The notes: a model not told the origin generated them from the letters alone. A stretch of 38,359 bases of DNA from Acidovorax sp. CCYZU-2555 (GCF_018413525.1 NZ_JAHCDD010000059.1:1-38359), one strand, 5' to 3'. Counted from the stretch's first letter, positions 8,115 through 17,171 are shown. A program made the numbers and translations.

Positions 8115-8678
8115 ATGACCGAAGAGGTGGTTTGCGTGAAGGAAGAAAGCGTATCTGCGCTGGGCAAACACCTGCGGAAGATCGTTGCGGCTTTCGATGT
8201 CGAGCTGCGTTGCGTGACGCCCCAGGACAGCGACTTCCTGTGCGAGTTGTATGCCTCGACACGATGGGAGGAGCTTGCGCCCACGGCCTGGACCGATGAC
8301 AGCAAGCGCGGGTTTCTTGCGCAGCAGTGGGCCGCGCAGCGCCAGTATTACGACCAGCATTACACCCGGGCCGACCACCTGATCATGGTCCATCGCCAAG
8401 GCGGGCGCATCGGTCGCCTGTTCATCGACGCGGGCGCCGAAATTCGGCTGGTGGACATCTCGCTGAGCCCCGCCTGGCGGGGCCGGGGCCTGGGCACTTT
8501 GCTGCTGCAGGCATTGTGTCGGCAGGCAGACCAGCTGCAGCGGCCGGTCGTCGCGCATGTCGAGACATTCAATCCCGCGCGGCGGCTTTACGAGCGACTG
8601 GGCTTCGTCATCGAGGATGACAACCAGATCTATCTGCGTCTGCGGCGGATTGCCGCGGTGCCTGAACCAACTCTATGA
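8115..8678 (+). CDS. GNAT family N-acetyltransferase
   Basis: This 187-residue acetyl-CoA-dependent acyltransferase has the GNAT core in its C-terminal two thirds. The acetyl-CoA-binding motif A is LSPAWRGRGLGTLLLQAL (R/QxxGxG/A as RGRGLG), and motif B includes FNPARRLYERLGF, the usual cofactor-side arginine/tyrosine segment. The N-terminal part VELRCVTPQDSDFLCELYAS is the first beta strand and helix. I chose ATG 8115 because GGAAGG lies 8 bases before it; an alternative at 8088 has a weaker site. The stop overlaps the next start by ATGA, so it is co-translated with the DUF6916-like gene. The context suggests a link to the collar/RTX proteins downstream, but the acceptor is unknown. Confidence 0.88.
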   Translation: MTEEVVCVKEESVSALGKHLRKIVAAFDVELRCVTPQDSDFLCELYASTRWEELAPTAWTDDSKRGFLAQQWAAQRQYYDQHYTRADHLIMVHRQGGRIGRLFIDAGAEIRLVDISLSPAWRGRGLGTLLLQALCRQADQLQRPVVAHVETFNPARRLYERLGFVIEDDNQIYLRLRRIAAVPEPTL

Positions 8679-9031
8679 CTTTCTCCATGGCAGAAACCAT
8701 TCCTTCGCAGCAGGCGCTGCAGGCGCTCGTCGGCAGCGCCTTCTCCATCACCGACTCGCAGGGACGCAGCGTGCCGGCAACGCTGACCTCTGTCGATGGG
8801 GGCACGGCCGTCGATGCCTGGCACACCACTTACAGCGCCATGTTCGATCTGCTGCCCGGCATCAACGCTCCCCAGGGCAGCTATCTGATTGCGCCTGTGG
8901 CCGCTGATGGTGAATCTGCGCCTCATCCCGGATGGCTGCTGTTCGTCGCGCCGATGCGGCCCGGACGTTCGGCCCAGGCCCGGCTCGAGGCGGTCTTTCA
9001 CGTCGAACTTGATTCCGCGGTCGTTGCCTAG
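8675..9031 (+). CDS. DUF6916-like small protein
   Basis: This 118-residue protein has no signal peptide or membrane helix. Its pattern fits the DUF6916 family as I recall it: an N-terminal LQALVGSAFSI segment, a central FDLLPG..APQGSYLI strand pair, and a C-terminal LLFVAPMRPGRSAQARLEAVF. Such proteins accompany phage-tail-collar genes in many proteobacteria; their role is unknown. The start overlaps the acetyltransferase stop (ATGA); ATG 8687 is an alternative. The family assignment is from memory of the pattern, without a search. Confidence 0.65.
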   Translation: MTFSMAETIPSQQALQALVGSAFSITDSQGRSVPATLTSVDGGTAVDAWHTTYSAMFDLLPGINAPQGSYLIAPVAADGESAPHPGWLLFVAPMRPGRSAQARLEAVFHVELDSAVVA

Positions 9032-9075
9032 CGCAGCGCTGCGCCGCCGGGCTGGTTGACCTGGCGGGTCGTTTC

Positions 9076-9152
9076 ACCGCAATACGGATGGCCAGGGTAA
9101 GGCCTTGCGGTGGTTCCTGCCGCGGTATCCCGACTTGGGTCGGGCACCGCGG
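9076..9152 (+). promoter_or_regulatory. Two stable hairpins in the leader of the collar gene
   Basis: In the 188-base gap before the collar gene, ACCGCAA (9076-9082) pairs with TTGCGGT (9105-9111). Then CCGCGGT (9120-9126) pairs with ACCGCGG (9146-9152), with an inner stem CCCGA (9129-9133)/TCGGG (9140-9144). No T-run follows, so this is not a standard terminator. It could be a leader RNA element, an mRNA processing or stability signal, or a protein-binding site that sets a different expression level for the downstream genes. Confidence 0.5.
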
Positions 9153-9219
9153 ATTTCATCGGCAGCCCGCCCCGGCGGCTTGCCTTGTGCTTCCTTTTTT
9201 CCAAGCGAGCAAGTCCATC

Positions 9220-9828
9220 ATGAGTGACCCGTTTCTCGGCGAAATTCGCCTCGTAGGCTTCAACTTCCCGCCCGTTGGCTGGGCTTCGGCCAATGGGGCC
9301 CTGGTGGGAGTGGCGCAGAACCAGGCGCTGTTCGCGCTTCTGGGCACGACCTTTGGCGGCAACGGCCAGCAAACCTTTGGTCTGCCCGATTACCGTGGCC
9401 GCACGCCTGTAGGCATAGGCCAGGGTCCCGGGTTGGCCGCTGTCGTGCAAGGCGAGATTGCCGGCACGCCCAGCGTGACGCTGAACACTTCGCAATTGCC
9501 TATCCACACCGTGCAGATTCCCGCGCAGACCGTCAATGTGTCCACCACCGGGCCGGTCGCCGTTCCTGTATCCATCGCCGCCGCAACGACCGGCGCACCG
9601 GCCAACGCCGTGCCCGCTTCCACCGGCCGGGGGACGGCCATCTACGGCGCTGCGCAGAGCAACTCCGACACCCTGGCGCCGTTCAACGTCACGTTGAACG
9701 GCACGGTGACGGTGCCGCAGACGGCATCCGCGCCGATTGGCACCAGCCAGCCGGTGGAGATCCGCAATCCCTATCTGGGCACCAATTTCATCATCGCGCT
9801 GCAAGGCATTTTCCCCTCACGTCAGTAA
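9220..9828 (+). CDS. Phage tail collar domain protein (microcystin-dependent protein MdpB-like)
   Basis: This 202-residue protein begins with the typical MSDPFLGEIRLVGFNFPPVGW tail-collar start. The GTTFGGNGQQTFGLPDYRGR segment (about 46-65) is the hallmark of the collar fold, and the end NPYLGTNFIIALQGIFPSRQ is also family-typical. The middle (85-175) is rich in Thr, Val, Ala and Pro and looks like a repetitive beta stalk. I chose ATG 9220 because the protein then starts exactly at the family N-terminus; the 44-residue upstream extension looks random. Despite the name these genes are common outside prophages, and nothing else here is phage-like. It precedes the giant RTX protein by 82 bases. 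Confidence 0.88.
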   Translation: MSDPFLGEIRLVGFNFPPVGWASANGALVGVAQNQALFALLGTTFGGNGQQTFGLPDYRGRTPVGIGQGPGLAAVVQGEIAGTPSVTLNTSQLPIHTVQIPAQTVNVSTTGPVAVPVSIAAATTGAPANAVPASTGRGTAIYGAAQSNSDTLAPFNVTLNGTVTVPQTASAPIGTSQPVEIRNPYLGTNFIIALQGIFPSRQ

Positions 9829-9910
9829 ATGTTGCCGCCACGTCCTGGTTCGTATGTACCAGTGCGTGGCGTTGCGTTCCATCTGAATTCACTTTAGCGA
9901 GTCTGCCGCC

Positions 9911-12900
9911 ATGACCACCACCCGCCTGATCGTCATCGACCCTTCCGTCGCCATTCCCGATGAATTGCTTGCAGACCTGCCCGTGGGAAGCGTGGTGCTG
10001 AAGCTGCAGGCCGGCAATGATCCGCTGGCCCAGATCACGGCAGCGGCGGCCGAACTGGCGCTGCAGGGCCGCCCTGCGGACGCGCTGGATCTGATTTCCC
10101 ATGGCGGCGCGGGATTCGTGCTGCTTGACGGCTTGCGTTTTGACGCGGCCGCGGTGCGCACGCATGCGCAGGAACTCGCTGCCCTGGGTTCACATCTCGC
10201 GCCTGGGGCCGACTGGCTGCTTTACGGCTGCTCCGTGGCGGCGGACGAAACCGGCCGGAATTTCGTGAGCCTGCTGGCCGAGGCCAGCGGCGCCGACGTC
10301 GCTGCTTCGAATGATTCGACTGGCGCGGCAAGGCTTGGCGGCGATTGGGATCTGGAGTTCGAGGTCGGCGCCATCGCCAGCGTACCGGTGTTCGATGCGG
10401 CGCAGGCGCAGGCCTTCGACGCGCTGCTGGTGGGCGCGCCAGGAGCTGAACCCGCGTACAACTTCAATGGAGCCACCCCCTCTGGAAACGGTGCATACGT
10501 CACCCAGGATGGATTTTTCACCATCAGCGCCGCGAGCAACAGAGGCGATCAAAATTGGAGTCTTGGCGCAGATGGAAGCGGTGCCTATATCGTTGGCAGT
10601 CCTGTGGAGGGCAATTACACCTCGACCCTCACTTTCACCACTTCCGGCAGCTTCTATCTGAACGGCGCGGTGATCGGTGATTTCCACACCGGCGGCGCCG
10701 CTGGCATGGCGGAAACCGATTACAGCCAAATTGTCGTCATCGGCTATGCCGGCGGCGTCGAGGTCGGCCGTACCGCGCCCTTCAGCAGCGTCGGCGTCTA
10801 TGACACCGCATACGACATCGACTATGGTCCCTTGCAAGGCAAGCAACTCGACACCATCAAGATCCAGTTCGACATCATCGATCCTGGCAGCCCGGAAGGA
10901 CGGGATGTGACCGATTACTTCAATGTCGAAAGTTTCGACATTTACGACGCCTCGCTCATTGCCGCCCAGCCACCTGCCAATACACCCAATCAGGCGCCCA
11001 CGCTGAGCGCGACGGCGGTCGACCCACTCTTCAACGAAAGCGCCTCGCTGCCGGCAGATCTGTTCTCCAACGTGAGCGTCAGCGCTGTGGAGAATGCGCA
11101 GAAAATCGATCTCATCACGCTGCGCATTGCCGGCCTGGCTGACGGCCCTGCGGAGGTCTTGCGCGTCGATGGCAAGAGTGTGTCGCTCGTCGATGGCGCC
11201 GCGACGACCACGCCCGGCCTCGGCCTTGCCGTGTCGGTCAGCGTGAGCGGCACGACGGCCACCGTCACCCTCGAGAAAGCCACTGGAATTTCCGCCGCCG
11301 AGGCCTCGGCCCTGATCGACGGCCTTGGCTACCGCAACACTTCCGACCTGACAGCCGACAGCGCCCGCATCGTCACGCTGACCGGCCTGCGCGACACTGG
11401 AGGTGACGCCAATGGGGGAGTGCCGTCTGCGACGTTCAACATCGCTTCGACGATCAGCCTGAAGCAGGCCATGGGCGCGCCCAGCGATGAATTGGTCGAC
11501 GTGCTGTGGAGCCACAACCTGTCTCATTTTGTTCCTGGATTTGCCTTGGGAAGCAGTGCCGCGCTGGGTGCGTCCAGCTCCACGGACATCGGTGTTTTCC
11601 TCAACACGAATGTCGGCACGGATGGCTCGTTCGAAGTGTCTGCCGACGGGCTGAATGTGGGCCAGTTTGACCTGACCGCACTGGCGTTGGAAAAGTATGT
11701 GGACGGAATTTCCAGCGCATACGACATCAAGATCATCGGCACCAAATTCGCAGGGGGAGCGACCATCACCACGGCGATGAACAGCGCGGCCGGCAGCGAC
11801 TTCTTCGGCACACCCGATTTCAGCCAGTTCACCGGATTGTCGAAGTTCAGCATCATGATCAGCGGCGCCACCGCAAGCGCCTCGCACATCACCTTGGACA
11901 GCTTTCGAGTCGCCAATGTCCAGTTGCCCAACATCGCTCCTGTGGTCGACGCGTTGAACGGCGACGCGGTGAATTTCCTGGAGGACTCGACCGGCGTGCT
12001 GCTGGACCTCGGCAGCAATGCCACGGTCACCGACAGCGATTCGGACGACTTCAATGGCGGCACACTCACGGTGCAGATCACGGCGCACGGCACTGCCGCA
12101 GAGGATGTGCTGGGGGTCCGCAGCACGGGCACGGGGTTGGGTCAGATCGGAGTGTCGGGTGGTAGCGTGACCTACGAAGGCATCGCCATCGGAGCGATCG
12201 CCGGAGGCAGCAATGGCAGTCCGTTGACGGTCACTTTCAACAGCGTCAGCGCCACGCCGCCCGCAGTAACGGCGCTGCTGCAAAGCCTGACCTACGCCAA
12301 TAGCAATACGACCGCGCCCAGTACCGCGCCGCGCAGCGTGTCCATCACCCTCGCCGACGGCGACGGGGGCACCAGCACGGCCGCGGTAGTGACGGTCAAT
12401 GTGACCGATGTCAACGATGCGCCTATCGTCACTGCCACGCCGACCCATCCGGATTTCGTCGAGGATGGCGGCCCCGTGCTGCTGTTCACGGCAAGCGCCG
12501 TCGATGCGGTAGAGGCTGGCCAGAACATCGGAGGCCTGACTTTCACGGTCAGCAATGTCTCCGACGGCGCGAGCGAGATTTTCATCTTCGACGGCGCGCA
12601 GATCGCGCTGACCCACAACAACAGCGGCACCACTGGCCTCAACGGGCTGGTCTACTCCGTGGCACTGGCCGCGGGCACAGCTTCCGTCACGCTGGTGAAG
12701 GCCGGCGGTCTGCCGGCATCGACGGTGCTGGCGCTGCTCAACGCGGCGGCCTATGAAAACACCAGCCAGAACCCCACCGACAGTGCCAACCGTGTAGTCA
12801 CCCTGACATCCATCAGCGACACTGGCGGCACAGCCAACAGCGGCGTGGATACGTCGAATCCGGCGATCGCTTCTACCGTCACCCTCGAAGCGGTCAACGA

Positions 12901-15900
12901 TGCGCCGGTGCTCGGCGGCGGCCCCTACATTCTTGCAGGCACCGACGAGGACACGGATTCCGCGGGCACGCTGGTGTCGACGCTGCTGCAAGGGCTGACG
13001 CACTCCGACCCGGACGGGCTGGCGCTGTCGGGCGTTGCGGTCACGGCAACATCCGGCAATGGCACCTGGCAATACTCCATCGACGGCAGCGCGTGGCATG
13101 AGTTGGGTGTGGTCAGCCAGAGTGCGGCGCTGCTGCTGTCGTCCACGTCGCAGGTTCGCTATCAACCGGACCGGGAAAATGGCGAAACCGCGACGCTGAC
13201 CGTGCGTGCGTGGGACCAGTCCAGCGGCACGGCCTCGACCAATATCGTGCGCAGCAGCGCCGACACCGCCGCGAACAACGGCGGCATCTCGGCTTTTTCC
13301 GCGGGCACTGCCAGCGCGCAGTTGGTGGTGTCCAGTGTCAACGACGCGCCCACCAACATCCTGCTGTCGAGCACCACGGTCGCCGAAGACTCGAATGGCG
13401 TCGTGGGCACGCTATCGACCAGCGACGTGGATTTAGGAACACTGCACACCTACTCCATTGTCGAGCGGTACGACGCTGCGGCTTTCGTGATCGTTGCCGG
13501 CGAACTGCAGTTCGCTGCGGGAACCACGCTGGATTTCGAGACCCAGTCCAGCTATGCGGTCACGGTGCGCACCACGGACGAGGGCGGGTTGTTCTTCGAT
13601 AAGGATTTCACCATCACGCTCACCGATGTGAACGAGACCCCGGTCGTCGGTGCGGCGCTGCAAGCGCAGATTGCGTCCGTGGAGCGCGGGTTTTCGTTTG
13701 CCGTTCCCGAAGCCGCGTTCAGCGACCCCGATGCGGGCGACACGCTGACCTACACGGCGACACTGGTCGATGGCACGGCCTTGCCTTCGTGGCTGTACTT
13801 CGATGCGGCCACAAGAGTGTTCAGCGGCACGCCCGCAGACGAAGACCTGGGGGGGCTGGCCGTACGGGTGAGGGTCACCGATGCGGGCACGGCGCCCCAT
13901 GGACCCTACACCGTCTTTTCGGACTTCACGCTGACAGTGGTGAATGCGCCTGCCGTCGCCAGCATCGTTCGCGAAACGGGCGCCAGCGAACTGACCAACG
14001 CTGCGGAGGTTATTTATACCGTCACCTTCAGCGAAGCGGTCTCTGGCGTGAATGACGGCGATTTCCTGCTGGCTTCGACGGGATCCGCAGGGGGGGCAGT
14101 GACTGCCGTGCAGACGACGGATTACATCACCTATACCGTGACGGTGGGAAGCCTTTCGGGCGATGGCACGCTGCGCTTGGACCTCGATTCCAGCGGTACG
14201 AATATCAAGAGTGTCGCCACGGGCGCCGACATCTTCGCCGGTTACGGTTCGGGCCAAACCTATACCCTGGATCACACCAACCCCGATGCACCGACCCTGG
14301 CGCTGGCCGTCGATACCGGCAGCAACAGCAGCGATGGCGTCACGTCCAACCCCAGGGTCGATGTCGTGGGTCTGGAGCCGAATGGCAGCTGGGAATACTC
14401 CATCGACGGCGGCGACAATTGGAATGCGGGCGCGGGTTCGTCTTTCGACCTGGCCGATGGCAGCTATGCTGCCGGTGATGTGCAAGTGCGCCAGACCGAT
14501 GCCGCGGGCAATACCGGCGCAGCCGGTGCGGCCGCCGCGCTGGCGGTCGACACCCAGGCCGCCACGGACATCGTGCTGTCGAAGAGCACGGTGCGCGATG
14601 TCGCCGGCTTCAACGCTCTCGTCGGCAACCTCGAATCGACCGACAGCGGCAGCGCGGGCGCGCCGTTCACCTATGCGCTGGTCGGCGGTCAGGGCGATGC
14701 GGACAACGCGTTGTTCTCCATCGTGAGCGGGCAACTGCACATCAACGACCCGGCCGCGGCAGGCCCGGGCCCGCACAGCGTCCGTGTTTCCTCCACCGAT
14801 GCCGCGGGCAATGTGTTCGCGCGGACGCTGTCGATCTCGGTGACGCCCAATCTGTCGCCTGCCATTGCCGGAGTGCCGGCCAATGCCTCGGCGGTCACCG
14901 TGGGCGTTGCCGCGGCTTTGGCGGACTTCACCGTGGCCGATACGGACGGCGATGCCTTGACCGTGACGCTTGCCGCCACCAATGGAACGATAGGTCAGCT
15001 GGCCGTAGGCGTGCACGGCGGCGTCACGGTGACGCTGCTCGCAGGCGCGTACACCTTGCAGGGATCGTCGGCGGCGATCAACTCGCTGCTGGCTGGCGCG
15101 ACGTTCACGGCCGCTGCAGCCGGGGCCGCCGCCATTTCCATCAGCGTAAGCGATGGCTTTGTTCCCAATCCCGTCATGCAAAGCTATGCGCTGATCGCCG
15201 CTGCACGTCCCATTGTCCCCACGGAACCCACCAATCCGGCGAACCCCGTCGAGATCGTGGATGGTGTGCAAGTCGTGACCCGCCCCGGCGAAGGCGGCAC
15301 GACCATCATCAGCATTCCGGTGGTCGGTGCCGTGCGCGACGACGACCCGGGTACGTCCGACGCGAATCTGGCTGACATTGCCATTGTCAAGGCAGCCGAT
15401 GGCCACGCCATCCTCGAGATCGGTGTTCCCGAGGGCGTGGGCGTGCAGGCCCAGGGCGTGGCCTCGGGCCTGCGCGGCGACGCCGCGCTCAACGAACTGC
15501 TGCTGCGCATAGAGCGCGCGGGCGGCGACGCCGACCAATTGGGGCTGGGCCGTCTCTTCGACAGCGCAGTCAGCCCCTCCACCGTGCTGCACATCCAGAC
15601 TCTGACGCTGAGCGCGGGCACCGGTTTCGACGCCAGCGTTCCATTCGTTGTGCGCGGCAGCACACTGGCCGGCGACGGCCAGCAGTTGGTCATTCTCGAC
15701 GCTCGCGCCTTGCCTGCGGGCAGTGTGATACAGGTGGACAACGTTGACTTCATCGCCGTCATCGGTGACGTGCGTGTCATTGGCGGTGCGGGCCAGAACA
15801 TGGCCAGTGGCGATGGCGCAGCCCAATGGACGGTGCTCGGCGCCGATGACGACATCCTGCATGGCGGCGGCGGCAACGACACCGTGGGCAGCCTGGGCGG

Positions 15901-16963
15901 CAACGACCAGGTGTTCGGCGATGCGGGCAACGACATCGTGTTTGGCGGCACGGGCCACGACACGCTGTCGGGCGGGACGGGCAACGACCGCCTCGACGGC
16001 GGCCTGGGCTGGGACACCGCGCTGCAGTCGGGCAGCCTGGCCGACTACACGCTGGCCACCGACGGTCAGTTCCTCGTTTTCACGCACCGGGCCAGCGGAG
16101 AAGTCGATCGTCTGAAATCCATAGAGCAGGTCAAGTTCGACAGCGGCCCGGCGCTGTACATCGCCGACAGCGAGGCCGAAGCCGCCGTGGCGCATATCGC
16201 CACGCGCTGGCTGGGCCTAGCGCCCACAGCCGAGCAGGGCGCCTGGGCCCAGCAGCACAGCGCGCTGACGGCACTGCAGGTCGCCGAAGTGGTGCTGCAG
16301 GCGGCGCCCGCGCTGTTCCCCGGCCTCACAGCCCAGCAGCTGGTCGCCGGCCTGCAGGACAACGCGCAGATCGTGCGCATGGACGTGATTCCGGAGCTCA
16401 ACCTGGGCACGGCCGGCCACGATGAAGTCCGGGTCGAACTGAATTGGAGCGAAGTGCATCTGGCGCGCACCGGCATTGACCGCTGGGAAGGCACCTCGCT
16501 GATCGACGGCAACATGGCTGAAACCGTGAGCGTGGAACGCCTGCACCTGAAAGATGTCAGCGTGGCGCTCGACACCCAAGGCACGGCCGGCCAGGTGGCG
16601 GGCCTGTTGTCGGTGCTGTTCGGCACCGCGGGACTCACGCACCAGGGCCTGGCGGGCGCGGGTCTGGCGGCGCTGGATTCCGGCATGAGCGTCGAAGTGC
16701 TCAGCGGTTTCGCGATCGACGCGCTGCAACAGCAGCAAGGCCATGCGTTCACGGCGCAGGAACTGGTGCAATTGCTCTGGACCAACGCCACGGGCAGCGC
16801 GGGCACGCAGCAGCAGCTGCAGCCGTTCGTGCAGCAACTGCAAAGCGGTGAACTGGCTTCGCGTGAGCTGGTCGACGCGGCCGTGCAGTACGCGCTGGCA
16901 CATCCTACGGCCGAGCTGGTGGGCGTGCTGGACGGGGGCCTGCTGTATACCGCCGCAATCTGA
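9911..16963 (+). CDS. Giant DUF4347 / cadherin-like / RTX repeat surface or secreted protein
   Basis: This 2350-residue protein is acidic and nearly cysteine-free. The N-terminal DUF4347 domain spans about 4-160 and contains LISHGG (61-66) and LYGCSV (104-109). A jelly-roll-like segment (170-355) follows. Then come Ig/cadherin-like modules, several opening with NxAP: 360, 674, 835, 996 and 1144. Modules 360-515 and 835-995 are clearly alike. A cadherin repeat (1144-1245), an SPS-like beta module ending in FSGTPADEDLGG (1247-1345) and further Ig-like modules lead to about 1780. RTX nonapeptides GGxGxDxxx occupy 1984-2030. The last 300 residues are helical, with DUF4214-like pieces. There is no N-terminal signal peptide, so type I secretion by a C-terminal signal is likely, but no ABC/HlyD/TolC genes are in the window. 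Probable adhesin or biofilm protein; the function is inferred. GCGAG 13 bases upstream is a weak ribosome site. Confidence 0.93.
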   Translation: MTTTRLIVIDPSVAIPDELLADLPVGSVVLKLQAGNDPLAQITAAAAELALQGRPADALDLISHGGAGFVLLDGLRFDAAAVRTHAQELAALGSHLAPGADWLLYGCSVAADETGRNFVSLLAEASGADVAASNDSTGAARLGGDWDLEFEVGAIASVPVFDAAQAQAFDALLVGAPGAEPAYNFNGATPSGNGAYVTQDGFFTISAASNRGDQNWSLGADGSGAYIVGSPVEGNYTSTLTFTTSGSFYLNGAVIGDFHTGGAAGMAETDYSQIVVIGYAGGVEVGRTAPFSSVGVYDTAYDIDYGPLQGKQLDTIKIQFDIIDPGSPEGRDVTDYFNVESFDIYDASLIAAQPPANTPNQAPTLSATAVDPLFNESASLPADLFSNVSVSAVENAQKIDLITLRIAGLADGPAEVLRVDGKSVSLVDGAATTTPGLGLAVSVSVSGTTATVTLEKATGISAAEASALIDGLGYRNTSDLTADSARIVTLTGLRDTGGDANGGVPSATFNIASTISLKQAMGAPSDELVDVLWSHNLSHFVPGFALGSSAALGASSSTDIGVFLNTNVGTDGSFEVSADGLNVGQFDLTALALEKYVDGISSAYDIKIIGTKFAGGATITTAMNSAAGSDFFGTPDFSQFTGLSKFSIMISGATASASHITLDSFRVANVQLPNIAPVVDALNGDAVNFLEDSTGVLLDLGSNATVTDSDSDDFNGGTLTVQITAHGTAAEDVLGVRSTGTGLGQIGVSGGSVTYEGIAIGAIAGGSNGSPLTVTFNSVSATPPAVTALLQSLTYANSNTTAPSTAPRSVSITLADGDGGTSTAAVVTVNVTDVNDAPIVTATPTHPDFVEDGGPVLLFTASAVDAVEAGQNIGGLTFTVSNVSDGASEIFIFDGAQIALTHNNSGTTGLNGLVYSVALAAGTASVTLVKAGGLPASTVLALLNAAAYENTSQNPTDSANRVVTLTSISDTGGTANSGVDTSNPAIASTVTLEAVNDAPVLGGGPYILAGTDEDTDSAGTLVSTLLQGLTHSDPDGLALSGVAVTATSGNGTWQYSIDGSAWHELGVVSQSAALLLSSTSQVRYQPDRENGETATLTVRAWDQSSGTASTNIVRSSADTAANNGGISAFSAGTASAQLVVSSVNDAPTNILLSSTTVAEDSNGVVGTLSTSDVDLGTLHTYSIVERYDAAAFVIVAGELQFAAGTTLDFETQSSYAVTVRTTDEGGLFFDKDFTITLTDVNETPVVGAALQAQIASVERGFSFAVPEAAFSDPDAGDTLTYTATLVDGTALPSWLYFDAATRVFSGTPADEDLGGLAVRVRVTDAGTAPHGPYTVFSDFTLTVVNAPAVASIVRETGASELTNAAEVIYTVTFSEAVSGVNDGDFLLASTGSAGGAVTAVQTTDYITYTVTVGSLSGDGTLRLDLDSSGTNIKSVATGADIFAGYGSGQTYTLDHTNPDAPTLALAVDTGSNSSDGVTSNPRVDVVGLEPNGSWEYSIDGGDNWNAGAGSSFDLADGSYAAGDVQVRQTDAAGNTGAAGAAAALAVDTQAATDIVLSKSTVRDVAGFNALVGNLESTDSGSAGAPFTYALVGGQGDADNALFSIVSGQLHINDPAAAGPGPHSVRVSSTDAAGNVFARTLSISVTPNLSPAIAGVPANASAVTVGVAAALADFTVADTDGDALTVTLAATNGTIGQLAVGVHGGVTVTLLAGAYTLQGSSAAINSLLAGATFTAAAAGAAAISISVSDGFVPNPVMQSYALIAAARPIVPTEPTNPANPVEIVDGVQVVTRPGEGGTTIISIPVVGAVRDDDPGTSDANLADIAIVKAADGHAILEIGVPEGVGVQAQGVASGLRGDAALNELLLRIERAGGDADQLGLGRLFDSAVSPSTVLHIQTLTLSAGTGFDASVPFVVRGSTLAGDGQQLVILDARALPAGSVIQVDNVDFIAVIGDVRVIGGAGQNMASGDGAAQWTVLGADDDILHGGGGNDTVGSLGGNDQVFGDAGNDIVFGGTGHDTLSGGTGNDRLDGGLGWDTALQSGSLADYTLATDGQFLVFTHRASGEVDRLKSIEQVKFDSGPALYIADSEAEAAVAHIATRWLGLAPTAEQGAWAQQHSALTALQVAEVVLQAAPALFPGLTAQQLVAGLQDNAQIVRMDVIPELNLGTAGHDEVRVELNWSEVHLARTGIDRWEGTSLIDGNMAETVSVERLHLKDVSVALDTQGTAGQVAGLLSVLFGTAGLTHQGLAGAGLAALDSGMSVEVLSGFAIDALQQQQGHAFTAQELVQLLWTNATGSAGTQQQLQPFVQQLQSGELASRELVDAAVQYALAHPTAELVGVLDGGLLYTAAI
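15863..16021 (+). repeat. RTX calcium-binding nonapeptide repeats
   Basis: Five to six consecutive nonapeptides of the form GGxGNDxhx are encoded here: GGGGNDTVG, LGGNDQVFG, DAGNDIVFG, GTGHDTLSG, GTGNDRLDG and GLGWD. In the known family these bind calcium and fold into a parallel beta roll after secretion through a type I system. The block is short for such a large protein. Confidence 0.9.
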
Positions 16964-16970
16964 GATCAGG

Positions 16971-16990
16971 GCTTCACTGGAATGTGAAGC
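16971..16990 (+). terminator. Weak hairpin after the giant gene
   Basis: GCTTCAC (16971-16977) and GTGAAGC (16984-16990) form a 7-bp stem with a six-base loop, 8 bases after the stop codon. Only a broken pyrimidine tract (TCTCCCGCTTCT) follows, so termination efficiency is doubtful. Confidence 0.45.
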
Positions 16991-17139
16991 TCTCCCGCTT
17001 CTAAAAAGGCAGCTCAAGGCGATGACTGAAGCAGGGCATCGTGTGTTTTCCCATTTCCGGACCGATGAGCGTGTTGGCGTTGTTCTGCGAGCGTTGCGGG
17101 CAAAAATAAAAGCAGAAAAAATCTCGGAAAACCAGCAAC

Positions 17140-17171
17140 CGACACAACGTGTCGCACCCAACACTTATAGT
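17140..17171 (+). promoter_or_regulatory. Palindromic operator and candidate promoter of the WYL/dynamin operon
   Basis: CGACAC-AAC-GTGTCG at 17140-17154 is a perfect inverted repeat with 6-base arms. TATAGT at 17166-17171 is a good -10 candidate, and the palindrome covers its -35 position, where no good -35 hexamer is seen. The regulator starts at 17203, about 25 bases after the expected transcript start, without a Shine-Dalgarno. WYL regulators such as CapW and BrxR bind inverted repeats in their own promoters, so autoregulation is the natural reading, but it is inference. Confidence 0.55.

Noticed and set aside
8675..9828. Prophage remnant suggested by a phage-tail-collar protein
   Set aside because: No other phage genes (capsid, terminase, integrase, tail tube) are present, and GNAT/DUF6916/collar sets occur as stand-alone chromosomal clusters.
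10190..16195. Two very long minus-strand frames (991 and 920 residues) opposite the giant RTX gene
   Set aside because: They are mirror frames of a low-stop GC-rich gene with no domains or ribosome sites; the plus-strand frame shows DUF4347, cadherin-like and RTX motifs.
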